A DNA stretch of 37,650 bases from contig JAAAPF010000335.1 in the NCBI GenBank assembly GCA_009908425.1, forward strand, positions 1 to 37,650. Reading direction: 5' to 3'. The notes beneath the pieces were generated by a model. That model was not told the DNA's origin. It ran no database searches and saw only the letters and a list, made by a program, of their open reading frames with translations. Origin of the DNA: Alphaproteobacteria bacterium. GTDB lineage: Bacteria; Pseudomonadota; Alphaproteobacteria; Geminicoccales; Geminicoccaceae. Shown piece by piece: positions 1 through 11,071 of this stretch (positions are counted from its first letter, which is position 1; each line of letters begins with the position of its first letter). Position numbers and translations under genes: made by a program.

Positions 1-677
1 ACGGCGACCAGCAGCGCCGGCTTCAACAGCGGCAGGGTGACCCGGAAGAACACGGTGACCGGGTGAACCCCGTCGATCTTGGCGTTCTCGTAGCAGTCCT
101 GCGGCAGCATCTGGAGCCCGGCGAGGATCAAGAGCGCCATGAAGGGCGTCGTCTTCCAGACATCGACGGCGATGACCGCCGCCATCGAGAGCTGCGGGTC
201 GGCGAGCCAGGCCCAGGGCTCGCTGGCGAGGCCGACGGCCAGCATGACCTCGTTCACGACGCCGTAGACGTCGTTGAACATCCAGCGCCACATCTGCGCC
301 GAGACGACCGTCGGGATCGCCCACGGGATCAGGATCGCCGCCCGCAGCCAGCCGCGGCCCCGGAAATGCGCGTTGAGCGCGAGCGCGATCAACAGGCCGA
401 GAATCGTCTCCAGCGACACCGACACGACGGTGAAGAAGACGGTGTTCCAGACCGAGCGCCACCAGTCCGGGTCGGTCAACAGGAACGAGTAGTTCAAGAA
501 ACCGACGAAGTTCTGCCGGCTCAGATCGGCGAGGTTGGCGTCGGTGAAGCTCAAGGCGATCGTACGGGCCAACGGCCAGCCCGCGACCGCCAGGAGCACG
601 ACGATCATCGGCGTGAGGAAGAGCCACGCGCTGCGGATGCGCTGGCGCGTTAGCTCCGACTGGTGGGCCTGTGCCAC
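1..677 (-). CDS. Sugar ABC transporter permease, MalF/UgpA type (partial, 3' end beyond window)
   Basis: This is an inner-membrane permease subunit of a carbohydrate ABC importer. About 225 residues are visible; the family usually has 290-310, so the C-terminus lies left of base 1. I place the start at a GTG (complement of 675-677), because a GGAG ribosome site lies 7 nt upstream and the binding-protein gene stops only 20 bp before it. The N-terminal segment is a hydrophobic helix (WLFLTPMIVVLLAVAGWPLA), followed by more hydrophobic spans. Around residues 195-220 lies the cytoplasmic EAA-type loop that docks on the ATPase (YENAKIDGV, then TLPLLKPAL). It follows the binding protein in the same direction, so the two belong to one operon. 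The second permease and the ATPase would be expected further left. Substrate is unproven; trehalose, maltose or sucrose-type sugars are likely from the partner protein. Confidence 0.88.
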   Translation of the reverse strand, partial: MAQAHQSELTRQRIRSAWLFLTPMIVVLLAVAGWPLARTIALSFTDANLADLSRQNFVGFLNYSFLLTDPDWWRSVWNTVFFTVVSVSLETILGLLIALALNAHFRGRGWLRAAILIPWAIPTVVSAQMWRWMFNDVYGVVNEVMLAVGLASEPWAWLADPQLSMAAVIAVDVWKTTPFMALLILAGLQMLPQDCYENAKIDGVHPVTVFFRVTLPLLKPALLVA

Positions 678-697
678 GGCCGGGCTCCGGCGACGGC

Positions 698-1972
698 TCA
701 GCGCCAGGTGCGCGACAGCCGCTCGAGCTTACGCTCGAGCTGCGAGAGCGCGCGGTCCGCGCTCATCGAGCCGTTGAGCGTGTTGTGGGTGGCGTTCCAG
801 AACTCGGTCGAGACTTGGTTGTAGCGCGCGCCGGTGACGTCGGAGGGCCGCGCCACGGCGTTGACGAAGGTGTCGAAGAGCTCTCCGAAGAACGGGTTGG
901 CCTCGAGGACCTCTGCATCCTCGTAGAGCGCGGCGATCGTCGGGTTGTAGGCGCCTTCGATGGCGCGCCGCTTCTGCTCCTCGTAGGAGGCGAGGAAGGC
1001 GACGAGGTCCATGGCCTCCTCGCGCATGTCGGAATAGCGCGACACCGCCAGGTTCCAGCCGCCGAGGGTGCCCGTGCGCGCGCCGTCCTCGGCGCCCTTG
1101 GGCAGCGCGCTCACCCCGACCTTGCCCTTGATCGGGCTGTCCTCGGCGTTGGCGAGCGCCCAGGCGTAGGGCCAGTTGCGCATGAAGACGGCGTGGCCGG
1201 CCTGGAAGACGCCGCGCGCCTCCTCCTCCTGGTAGGCCAACACACCCTGGGGCGTGATCTCGCCGACCCACGACGCGGCCTCTTCGAGCGCGGCCACGGC
1301 GTCCGGGTTGTCGACCGTCACCTCGCCGGCGTCGTTCACGATCCGGCCGCCGCCGTGGGAGTGGATCCACTCCAGGGCGTTGCAGGTGAGGCCCTCGTAG
1401 GCGTTGCCCTGGAAGACGTAGCCCGTCATCCGCTCGTTGCCGGCGGCGCGCTCGGCGGCCTGCACCTCGGCGGCGACGGTGGCCATCTCTTCCCAGGTCG
1501 TGGGCGGCTCGTGGCCGTGCGCCTCCAAGAGGTCGCGGCGGTAGTAGAGCACGCCGGCGTCGGTGAACCACGGGATCGCCTTGAGCTCGCCGTCGACGGT
1601 GTTGTTCTCGATGATGGTCCGGAAGTGGCCGTCGAGCGTCGCCGGCTCGAACGCCGGCGCGAGATCGACGAAATGGGCGCCGAGGATACCCGGCCAGATC
1701 ACGTCGATCTGGTAGACGTCGATGTCGGCGGAGCCGGAGGCGAGCATCTGCTGGTAGAGGGCGAGGCGCTCGCTGGTGGAGTTGGGCGTGGAGACGACGT
1801 CGACGGCGACGCCGGTCTCGGCCGACCAGGCGGCGACGCCGTCGCGGCAGAGTTTCAGCTCCTGGCCGACGGCGCCGCACGAGATCGCCAGTTGCTGGGC
1901 CGCGGCGGGCGTCGCCGCAAGCACCGCGGCGCCGACCAGGGCTCCCACCGCCAGCGACGTGGTCGTTGCCAT
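698..1972 (-). CDS. Extracellular sugar-binding protein of ABC importer (ThuE-like, COG1653)
   Basis: Periplasmic solute-binding protein that delivers sugar to the downstream permease. It has 424 residues. I start it at the ATG at 1972, not the longer reading start at 2041, because an AAGGGGGG ribosome site precedes it. The first residues also form a clean signal peptide (MATTTSLAVGALVGAAVLAA, cleavage near TPAAAQQ). The mature protein has the COG1653 pattern: a region resembling ThuE (DIDVYQIDVIWPGILGAHF, about residues 75-95), TGYVFQGNAYEG and MRNWPYAWALA, the last a typical ligand-pocket stretch. ThuE-type proteins bind trehalose, maltose or sucrose. That assignment is by memory of motif similarity and only moderately sure, but the position just beyond dnaJ/dnaK and otsAB fits a trehalose link. 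Confidence 0.85.
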   Translation of the reverse strand: MATTTSLAVGALVGAAVLAATPAAAQQLAISCGAVGQELKLCRDGVAAWSAETGVAVDVVSTPNSTSERLALYQQMLASGSADIDVYQIDVIWPGILGAHFVDLAPAFEPATLDGHFRTIIENNTVDGELKAIPWFTDAGVLYYRRDLLEAHGHEPPTTWEEMATVAAEVQAAERAAGNERMTGYVFQGNAYEGLTCNALEWIHSHGGGRIVNDAGEVTVDNPDAVAALEEAASWVGEITPQGVLAYQEEEARGVFQAGHAVFMRNWPYAWALANAEDSPIKGKVGVSALPKGAEDGARTGTLGGWNLAVSRYSDMREEAMDLVAFLASYEEQKRRAIEGAYNPTIAALYEDAEVLEANPFFGELFDTFVNAVARPSDVTGARYNQVSTEFWNATHNTLNGSMSADRALSQLERKLERLSRTWR

Positions 1973-2078
1973 CTCGGCCCCCCTTCGCGTCTGTGCCCTC
2001 GGTCGCGAACGTAGAGGCGCCCGGCGGCGCGGCACAACCACCGCCGCGGGGCCGTGTTCGCCGCCCGCGCCGGCGCGC

Positions 2079-3215
2079 TCAGTCGCGCAGGTCGTCCCAG
2101 AGCTCCTTCATCTTCGCGAAGAAGCCGGTGCTGGCGGGATGGTGGGTCGAACCGCCGTCGCTGGCGGCGCCTTCGAACTCGCGCAGGAGTTCCTGCTGGC
2201 GCTTGGTGAGGTGGACCGGGGTCTCGACCGTGACCTCGACGAACATATCGCCGCGGCGCTTGCCCTGGAGTTCGACCATGCCCTTGTCGCGCACGCGGAA
2301 CTGGCGGCCGGTCTGGGTACCGGCGGGGATCGAGAGCTTCAAGCGCTTACCCTCGATGGTCGGCACGTCGATCTCGCCGCCGAGCGCCGCGGTGGCGAAG
2401 GTGATCGGCACCTCGCAATAAAGGTCCTGGCCCTGGCGCTGGAACATCCGGTGCGGCTGCACCGAGATGAAGATGTAGAGATCGCCCGGCGGCGCGCCGC
2501 GCAGGCCGGCCTCGCCCTCGCCGGCGAGACGGATGCGGGTGCCGTCCTCGACGCCGGCCGGGATGTTGACGGCGAGCGACTTCTCCTCCTGCTGGCGGCC
2601 CGAGCCCTGGCACTTCTGGCAGGGATCCTTGATCACCGAGCCGGCGCCCTGGCAGTTGGGGCAGGTGCGCTCCAGGGTGAAGAAGCCCTGCTGGGCGCGC
2701 ACCCGGCCCATGCCGCGGCAGGTCGGACAGGCCACCGGCGCGGCACCGCCCTCGCTGCCGGTGCCGCTGCAGGCGTCGCAGGCGACCGACGTCGGCACCC
2801 GCAGCTGTGCCTTCTTGCCGTTGAAGGCGTCCTCGAGCGTGATCGTCAGGTTGTAGCGCAGATCGGCGCCGCGGTTGTTGGCGCCGCGCCGGCGGGCGCC
2901 GCCGGCGAGATCGCCGAACAGGTCGTCGAAGACGTCGGCGAAGCTGCCGAAGTCGAAGCCGCCGGGGCGGCCGCCGCCGCCTGCCCCCTGCTCGAACGCG
3001 GCGTGGCCGAACTGGTCGTAGGCCGCGCGCTTCTGGTCGTCTTTCAGGACCTCGTAGGCCTCGTTGATCTCCTTGAAGCGGTGCTCCGCCGCCTCGTCGC
3101 CCGGATTGCGGTCCGGGTGATACTGCATGGCGAGCTTGCGGTAGGCGCCCTTGATGTCCTGGGCCGACGCCCCCCGCTGGAGCCCCAGCGTCTCGTAGTA
3201 GTCGCGCTTCGCCAT
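2079..3215 (-). CDS. dnaJ: Chaperone DnaJ (Hsp40)
   Basis: Type I Hsp40 co-chaperone that stimulates the ATPase of DnaK and hands it unfolded clients in the cytoplasm. The 378 residues contain all expected parts in order: a J domain with the HPD triad (YHPDRNPGD, about residues 33-41), a Gly/Phe-rich linker (about 75-110), and a zinc domain with four CxxCxGxG-type repeats ([32 protein letters not shown]). Two substrate-binding beta domains complete it. The ATG at 3215 follows a GGAGC ribosome site. It lies 89 bp downstream of dnaK on the same strand, with a perfect 26-bp palindrome between them, so it is probably transcribed from the dnaK promoter with reduced read-through. Confidence 0.98.
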   Translation of the reverse strand: MAKRDYYETLGLQRGASAQDIKGAYRKLAMQYHPDRNPGDEAAEHRFKEINEAYEVLKDDQKRAAYDQFGHAAFEQGAGGGGRPGGFDFGSFADVFDDLFGDLAGGARRRGANNRGADLRYNLTITLEDAFNGKKAQLRVPTSVACDACSGTGSEGGAAPVACPTCRGMGRVRAQQGFFTLERTCPNCQGAGSVIKDPCQKCQGSGRQQEEKSLAVNIPAGVEDGTRIRLAGEGEAGLRGAPPGDLYIFISVQPHRMFQRQGQDLYCEVPITFATAALGGEIDVPTIEGKRLKLSIPAGTQTGRQFRVRDKGMVELQGKRRGDMFVEVTVETPVHLTKRQQELLREFEGAASDGGSTHHPASTGFFAKMKELWDDLRD

Positions 3216-3254
3216 GCTCCGCCGTTCCCTTGGCCCATCATCTCGACACGACGA

Positions 3255-3280
3255 AGGGACCGGAGCGCGCTCCGGTCCCT
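3255..3280 (-). terminator. dnaK-dnaJ intergenic hairpin
   Basis: A perfect 26-bp palindrome (13-bp arms starting AGGGACCGGAGCG, no unpaired loop in the DNA) lies between the dnaK stop and the dnaJ start. In RNA it would fold as a very stable GC hairpin. No clear T-run follows on the minus strand, so it is more likely a partial terminator, pause or 3'-end stabiliser than a full stop. This would keep DnaK above DnaJ. Confidence 0.5.
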
Positions 3281-3304
3281 CCGCAATCTAAACGGATCGT
3301 CCGC

Positions 3305-5218
<1,914 letters not shown>

Positions 5219-5409
5219 GGAATTCCTCTCGCTCGCGTGTGGCGCACAGATGTGTGTTCGACGATCGAGCGCAACCCCGGTGTCGGCGTCGAGGAACGGC
5301 TTGCGCCCCAGATGGGCCAGCGACGCGCTCGCTTGATGGCGATGTAGGTAGCCCGCCGAACCCCTGCAACCGGCGTCGTTGTGCGCGGTTCAGGCGCGGC
5401 CGTGGCGGC

Positions 5410-6822
<1,413 letters not shown>

Positions 6823-6948
6823 GATTTCCGGTCCGCTCCGTTGGCCGGGCGCGCTCACCCGCCGGGGCCGTGGCCCACGGGGTAGGGCGAGCGCGGCGTC
6901 CCCTCTTGCCGTGCGCCGCCGTGAACATGCCCGCCGCGGCGCGGGACC

Positions 6949-7686
6949 TCAACGGTTAAGCCAGTCTTCCAACCACGCTTCGAGGTCGCTCGCGTCCGCG
7001 AGGGCCGATGTCCCGGCGGGTGTCTCGCCCGTCGGGGCGACGACGACGCCGGTGCCGCCGCGCGCCGCGGCGGCGCGCACCCCCGCCATCGCCTCCTCGC
7101 CACCGACGAAGACGGGGCGACGGCCTCGAAACGGCGGCTCGGCGGCGAGCGCGGCGAGCGCCGTGGCCTCGTCGTGACCGGCGGGGAGCAGCTCGACCAC
7201 GCCGTCGGCGGCGCGCAGAGCGAGCTCGCCCCCGGCGTCCACGAGCGCGCGCTCGGTCGCGGCGCGCGCCGCCGCGGCGGCCTCGCCGCCGGCGTGCAGC
7301 GCGAGCGCGACCCCCTTGTCCTCGAAGCGGACGCCGGCCCGGTCGAGGGCGAAAGCGGCGAGCGCCGCGCGCGCCGGGGCCAGCGCCGCCCCCGGCTCGA
7401 CGCTCACCCGGCGACCATCGTCGAGCCGGCGGTCGAGGCCGTGCACGCCGGCGAGCGTCAGGTTCAACGGCGCGACGAGATCGTCGAGTTCGGCCACCGT
7501 GCGGCCGCTCACCAGCGCGAGCGCCCCGTCCAGTCGGTCGTGCAGACGCGCCAGCAGGTGAACGCGTTCGGGTGTCACCACCCCGGCGGCGGTACCCGGC
7601 GGCACGTCGATCAGGCTCGCGTCCAGGTCCAAGAACAGCGCGATCGTCCCCGGCGTCGGCACCGGCGGTCGTGCGGCCTCGCTCAT
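6949..7686 (-). CDS. otsB: Trehalose-6-phosphatase-like protein with degenerate HAD motifs
   Basis: By position and overall similarity this is OtsB, the HAD-family phosphatase that converts trehalose-6-phosphate to trehalose. It has 245 residues from the ATG at 7686, which has a GAGAGGA ribosome site; longer starts up to 7773 lack support. The fold is recognisable: FLDLDASL (residues 18-25), LVSGR (58-62), FEDKGVALALH (121-131) and VVELLPAG (163-170). However, only motif I aspartates D20 and D22 and motif II S60 remain. The usual DGT of motif I reads DAS, the motif III lysine after PAG-x-D is replaced (HDEATAL, E173), and the metal-binding GDDxTDE reads GGEEAMA (195-201). It may be weak, inactive or regulatory. 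It is the first gene of the minus-strand trehalose-chaperone block. Confidence 0.85.
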   Translation of the reverse strand: MSEAARPPVPTPGTIALFLDLDASLIDVPPGTAAGVVTPERVHLLARLHDRLDGALALVSGRTVAELDDLVAPLNLTLAGVHGLDRRLDDGRRVSVEPGAALAPARAALAAFALDRAGVRFEDKGVALALHAGGEAAAAARAATERALVDAGGELALRAADGVVELLPAGHDEATALAALAAEPPFRGRRPVFVGGEEAMAGVRAAAARGGTGVVVAPTGETPAGTSALADASDLEAWLEDWLNR

Positions 7687-7796
7687 CGCCTCGTCCTCTC
7701 GCGTCGCCACGCCCGCACCTCCCGCCACCGCATGGTTCCCGCGGGCGATCTTCTCATCCATATAGATGGGCAAGCCACCAAGGTCAGGGAGGGGGC
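7687..7796. promoter_or_regulatory. Divergent intergenic region, otsB / ADP-ribosylglycohydrolase gene
   Basis: This 110-bp gap separates two divergent genes and must hold the start signals for both. It contains the most AT-rich patch nearby, a small dyad CATC-CATATA-GATG at 7755-7768. I cannot fit a convincing -35 and -10 pair on either strand, so the exact promoters are unknown. Confidence 0.4.
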
Positions 7797-8606
7797 ATGC
7801 TCGGCGCGATCGCCGGCGACATCGTGGGCTCCCGTTTCGAGGGGGCGGCCGCGCCGCCCTACGGCTTCGCCCTGTTCGATCCGGCGTGTCGTTTCACCGA
7901 CGACACCGTCTGCAGCCTGGCCGTCGCCGCGGCGCGGCTGGAGGGTGGCGACTACGCCGCCAGCCTGCGCGACTTCGTCCGCCGCCACCCCCACCGCGGC
8001 TACGGCGCCATGTTCCGGCACTGGGCGTTCACCGACGATGCGCCGGCCTACGGCAGCTGGGGCAACGGCGCGCCGATGCGCACCGCCGCGGTGGGCTGGC
8101 TCGCCACGAGCGAGGCCGAGGCCCGGCGCGAGGCGGCGGCGCAGGCGGCGGTGACCCACGACCATCCCGACGCCGTGGCCGCCGCCGAGGCGACGGCCCT
8201 CGCCGTCTTCCTCGCCCGCTCGGCGCGGCCCACCGCGCGCATCGCCATCAAGCTCGAGGGCGAGTTCGGCTACGAGCTGGCGCCGCGAACGGCGCTCACC
8301 ACCGCCTTCGACATCTCGGCCCGGGGCACCGTGCAGCCCGCGCTCGCCGCGGCGCTCCACGCCGACAGCTGGGAAACCGCGGTGCGCACCGCGGTGAACC
8401 TGGGCGGCGACACCGACACGCTGGCCTGCATCGCCGGCGGCGTCGCCGAGGTCGTCCACGGTCTGCCCGTCGACGTCGCCGCCACCGCTCGGCGCCACCT
8501 CACCCCCGATCTCGCCGCCGTGCTCGACCGCTTCACCGCCGCGCTCGCCGAACGGTCTGCGGAAGGCCCGGAGCGCGGGGCGCGGCGAGCGTTAGGGCGG
8601 GGTTAA
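7797..8606 (+). CDS. ADP-ribosylglycohydrolase family protein (DraG-like fold)
   Basis: Member of the DraG/ARH family, Mg2+-dependent enzymes that remove ADP-ribose from proteins or small molecules. The 269-residue protein starts at the ATG at 7797, behind a GGGAGGGGG ribosome site; the long reading frame upstream is not coding. Metal-binding motifs are intact: GAIAGDIVGSRFEG at the N-terminus, FTDDT (33-37), YGSWGNGAPMR, THDHPDA, and NLGGDTDTLACIAGG (about 201-215) with the two aspartates of the di-metal site. The target cannot be told from sequence: no dinitrogenase or DraT gene is nearby. It is divergent from otsB and 54 bp upstream of motA. Confidence 0.88.
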   Translation: MLGAIAGDIVGSRFEGAAAPPYGFALFDPACRFTDDTVCSLAVAAARLEGGDYAASLRDFVRRHPHRGYGAMFRHWAFTDDAPAYGSWGNGAPMRTAAVGWLATSEAEARREAAAQAAVTHDHPDAVAAAEATALAVFLARSARPTARIAIKLEGEFGYELAPRTALTTAFDISARGTVQPALAAALHADSWETAVRTAVNLGGDTDTLACIAGGVAEVVHGLPVDVAATARRHLTPDLAAVLDRFTAALAERSAEGPERGARRALGRG

Positions 8607-8660
8607 CGCCGGCGGGTCACTCTCGGCCGGTGTGCAACGCGGCGGGGAGCGGCGGACCCC

Positions 8661-9530
8661 ATGCTGACGCTCGTCGGCATCGTCATCGTCATGGTCATGG
8701 TGTTCGGCGGCTACGTCCTCGCCGGCGGCAAGTTCGGCGTGATCGTCAAGGCCCTGCCGTTCGAGCTGATGATGATCGGCGGCGCCGGCCTCGGCTCCTA
8801 TCTGGTCGCCAACCCCGCCGGCGTCCTCAAGCGGACCGGCGGCGCCGTCATGCGCTGCTTCGTCGGCGGGAAGTGGCGCGGCGACGACTATATCGACATG
8901 CTCTGCCTACTGTTCGCGCTCATCCGCACCATCAAGGCCAAGGGGATCATCGCCCTCGAGCACCACATCGAAAGCCCGAAGCAGAGCCCGATCTTCCAGC
9001 GCTACCCCAAGATCCTCAAGGACCATTTCGCCGTCGACTTCATCTGCGACACCCTGCGGATGATGTCGATGAATCTGGACAATCCTCACCAGGTCGAGGA
9101 CATGATGGAGAAGGTGCTGGACAAGCACCACGAGGAGGCGGCGGCCCCGGCCCACGCCCTCGCCACCCTCGGCGAGGCCTTCCCGGCGCTGGGGATCGTC
9201 GCCGCGGTGCTCGGCGTCATCAAGACGATGAGCGCGGTCGACCAGCCGCCGGAAATCCTCGGCAAGATGATCGCGGGCGCGCTGACCGGAACCTTTCTCG
9301 GCGTCTTCCTTTCCTACGGTATCGTTTCACCAATGGCGGCTAAGGTGAAGGCGAGCATCGACGAGGATCACCACTTCTACCTGATCATCCGCGACGTACT
9401 TGTGGCGTTCCTGCACGGCAACGCCCCGCAGGTGGCGGTGGAGATCGGCCGCGGCAGCGTGCCGAGCGTGCTGCAGCCGAACTATGCCGCGCTGGAGAGC
9501 GCGATCGACGAGGTGCCGAAGGACGCCTGA
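8661..9530 (+). CDS. motA: Flagellar motor stator protein MotA
   Basis: Inner-membrane stator subunit that, with MotB, forms the proton channel driving the flagellar motor. The 289-residue protein is of the long MotA type. Two transmembrane helices lie in the first 60 residues, a large cytoplasmic domain contains a charged region (LRMMSMNLDNPHQVEDMMEK), and two further helices follow. The helix-3 stretch FPALGIVAAVLGVIKTM carries the conserved proline next to the ion path, and the next is GKMIAGALTGTFLGVFLSYG. The usual partner motB is not downstream, where two unknown small genes are found instead. No other flagellar gene lies in the window, so MotB must be encoded elsewhere. Confidence 0.95.
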   Translation: MLTLVGIVIVMVMVFGGYVLAGGKFGVIVKALPFELMMIGGAGLGSYLVANPAGVLKRTGGAVMRCFVGGKWRGDDYIDMLCLLFALIRTIKAKGIIALEHHIESPKQSPIFQRYPKILKDHFAVDFICDTLRMMSMNLDNPHQVEDMMEKVLDKHHEEAAAPAHALATLGEAFPALGIVAAVLGVIKTMSAVDQPPEILGKMIAGALTGTFLGVFLSYGIVSPMAAKVKASIDEDHHFYLIIRDVLVAFLHGNAPQVAVEIGRGSVPSVLQPNYAALESAIDEVPKDA

Positions 9531-9567
9531 GCCGACTTCGGTGCCATAGCGTCTAGGCGCATGTTCC

Positions 9568-9573
9568 TATAAA
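9568..9573 (+). promoter_or_regulatory. Possible -10 element (TATAAA) before the small gene pair
   Basis: TATAAA lies 33 bp before the start of the 89-residue gene, in the 76-bp gap after motA. A good -35 at 17-bp spacing is not visible, so this is only a hint that the small genes have their own promoter. Confidence 0.25.
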
Positions 9574-9606
9574 GCAGGGGATGCGAACCCGGCGAGCGCA
9601 GGTGCC

Positions 9607-9876
9607 ATGGGCGACGCCCTCCACAAGCTGATCGCGCGCACGGACGATCCCGTGGTGCTGCTGTTGATCATCGCGCTCGCCGCGGTCGGCGGGGTGTGTC
9701 TGGTGCTGTTCCGCGCTTGGTGCGCCGAGATCCGCGCCCATCGCGCCACCATTCAGGACAACATCCAATGGACCCGGCAGAACACGCTGATGATCAGCGA
9801 GGTCCGCCAAGCGACCGAGCGCTTCGCGCGGTTGATGGAGCAGGCCGGCCACAGCGGTCCCGGGAGGCCCCGGTGA
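9607..9876 (+). CDS. Hypothetical small single-pass membrane protein
   Basis: I do not recognise this 89-residue protein. It has a short charged N-terminus, one transmembrane helix at about residues 16-35 (VVLLLIIALAAVGGVCLVLF), then a basic and helical tail with heptad-like spacing (about 38-80). This suggests a membrane anchor with a cytoplasmic or periplasmic coiled coil. The ATG at 9607 follows a CAGGTG stretch. Its stop overlaps the GTG start of the next gene (GTGA), so the two are translated as a coupled pair. It lies 76 bp after motA, but nothing in it resembles MotB, which has a longer periplasmic OmpA-like domain. Confidence 0.75.
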   Translation: MGDALHKLIARTDDPVVLLLIIALAAVGGVCLVLFRAWCAEIRAHRATIQDNIQWTRQNTLMISEVRQATERFARLMEQAGHSGPGRPR

Positions 9877-10133
9877 GCCCGCCCTACGACCTCTTGGACG
9901 CCCAACGCGACCGCGCCGGACGTCGCCACAGCGGCCTGGTCGCGCGGCTGGTGGCCTGGCTCTCCACCGACGGCAGGGCGCTCACGGGGCTGCGCCACGA
10001 ATTGGAGCGTTGCCGCATTCACCACGCTCACGAGATGGGCCGCCTGCGCACCCTGATCGACGCCGGCACGCTGCAGCGCATGGCCGACAGCGCTGCGCGC
10101 GGCCTCGCCGGCCGCGACGAGCCCGAGCGCTGA
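9873..10133 (+). CDS. Hypothetical small soluble protein coupled to the preceding membrane protein
   Basis: An 86-residue protein of unknown function, rich in Arg, Leu and Ala and predicted to be helical, without a signal peptide or membrane segment. It starts at a GTG at 9873 that shares bases with the stop of the upstream gene (GTGA). A GGGAGG ribosome site lies inside the upstream gene, 6 nt before the GTG. This tight coupling suggests that the two products act together. No known domain is apparent. A GC hairpin at 10181-10212 ends the unit. Confidence 0.7.
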   Translation: MSPPYDLLDAQRDRAGRRHSGLVARLVAWLSTDGRALTGLRHELERCRIHHAHEMGRLRTLIDAGTLQRMADSAARGLAGRDEPER

Positions 10134-10180
10134 AGACGACGCCGAGCCCGCGCCGCCGCAAGCCGGCGGCGGCGGAGAAC

Positions 10181-10212
10181 ACGGCCGGCACCCCGCACGG
10201 GGCGCCGGCCGT
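10181..10212. terminator. Bidirectional hairpin between convergent genes
   Basis: Arms ACGGCCGGC and GCCGGCCGT pair perfectly (9 bp), with inner CCCC/GGGG pairing beyond one A/C mismatch and a GCAC loop. It lies between the plus-strand small gene pair and the minus-strand Hsp20 gene, as expected for a shared terminator. No T-run follows in either direction. Confidence 0.5.
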
Positions 10213-10223
10213 CCGCCGTCGCC

Positions 10224-10715
10224 TCAGTGGCTGATCGAGATCTTGCGCGCCTCGGGCGCCGCTTCCGGCTTCTTCGGCATCGTCACCGTCAACACGCCGT
10301 CGTCGAACTTGGCGCTGATCTTGTCGGGGTCGACGCTCTCCGGCAGCCGCAGCGAACGCTGCACCTGGCCGTAGCGGCGCTCCATGATCTGGACGTCGTC
10401 CTTCTTGTCTTCGTAGCTGTGCTTCTTTTCGCCCTTGAGGGTGAGTACGCCGTGCTTGACCTCGACGTCGATGTCCTCGTCGGACATGCCGGGTAGTTCG
10501 GCGGTCAGCACCAGGCTGCCGTCGTCCTCCTTGAGGTCGATCGAGGGCATCACCAGCCCATCGGTGGTCACCCCCCAGGCCGGCATGCTCGGCATCGTCG
10601 GCATCATCCGGCGGCCGAAGAAGGTCTCCGCCAGCTTGTCCATCTCGGCGCGGAAGGCCTGGAAGGGGTCGGCGTAGGTCGGGGTCGGAACGCGGCTCTC
10701 GCTCTTGTCAGCCAT
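10224..10715 (-). CDS. Small heat-shock protein, Hsp20/alpha-crystallin family
   Basis: ATP-independent holdase that binds unfolding proteins under stress and passes them to DnaK/DnaJ. The 163-residue protein starts at the ATG at 10715 behind a perfect GGAGG; the longer frame to 10943 has no ribosome site and is discarded. The N-terminal arm (about 1-50) carries DPFQAFRAEMDKLAETFFG. The alpha-crystallin domain runs from about residue 55 (PSIDLKEDDGSLVLTAELPG) to the strand FDDGVLTVTMPK near the end, which matches the family's conserved GVLTI-type motif. It stands alone between a terminator and a 356-bp upstream gap that probably holds its promoter. Confidence 0.95.
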   Translation of the reverse strand: MADKSESRVPTPTYADPFQAFRAEMDKLAETFFGRRMMPTMPSMPAWGVTTDGLVMPSIDLKEDDGSLVLTAELPGMSDEDIDVEVKHGVLTLKGEKKHSYEDKKDDVQIMERRYGQVQRSLRLPESVDPDKISAKFDDGVLTVTMPKKPEAAPEARKISISH

Positions 10716-11071
10716 GGTGCCTCCATCGGGAACGCGGATCCAACACGGTTCGGCATAGCGCGGGGATCCCACCCGCGCTGTGCGACGCCGCTCCCCCGGC
10801 GCGGCGCACTCGCTAAACCCCGCGATACGCCCGTGGTTCCGGCGGCCGCGACGGTTTTCGACGGGCGAACGAACCCGGATCGTCGGCCCGGATCCATCGC
10901 GCCGGCCCCGGCGGAGGATCACGCCCCGGGCTCGGGGCGACACCGCCGCTCACGCCTGCGTCGAGCGCGTAGAAACGGCCCGACCGTCAGGCGCGGACGT
11001 GCCGATCGGGGAGACGATAGGAGCATCGTCAGGAGTGGGAGACGACGCGGGATCCATCGCCAGGGCGGCGG
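10716..11071. other. 356-bp gap upstream of the Hsp20 gene
   Basis: No gene is supported here; reading frames across it are GC-driven shadows. It should hold the Hsp20 promoter and the end of the flavoprotein transcript. I see two small hairpins: CGCCCCG/CGGGGCG at 10922-10939 and GACGAT/ATCGTC at 11013-11030, either of which could act as a weak terminator for the flavoprotein gene. I could not find a convincing heat-shock promoter or a ROSE-type RNA thermometer. Confidence 0.5.

Noticed and set aside
671-2014. A 447-codon open frame opposite the sugar-binding protein
   Set aside because: No ribosome site and no recognisable motif; the minus-strand gene explains the region.
5219-5409. A sigma-32 promoter upstream of dnaK (a CCCATCT on the minus strand)
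   Set aside because: The -10-like CCCATCT has no matching CTTGAA at 13-15 bp upstream; the base there reads ATCAAGC. No CIRCE repeat is present either.
10716-11071. A ROSE-type RNA thermometer or heat-shock promoter before the Hsp20 gene
   Set aside because: I could not find the conserved ROSE 3' hairpin pairing with the ribosome site, nor a good sigma-32 match.
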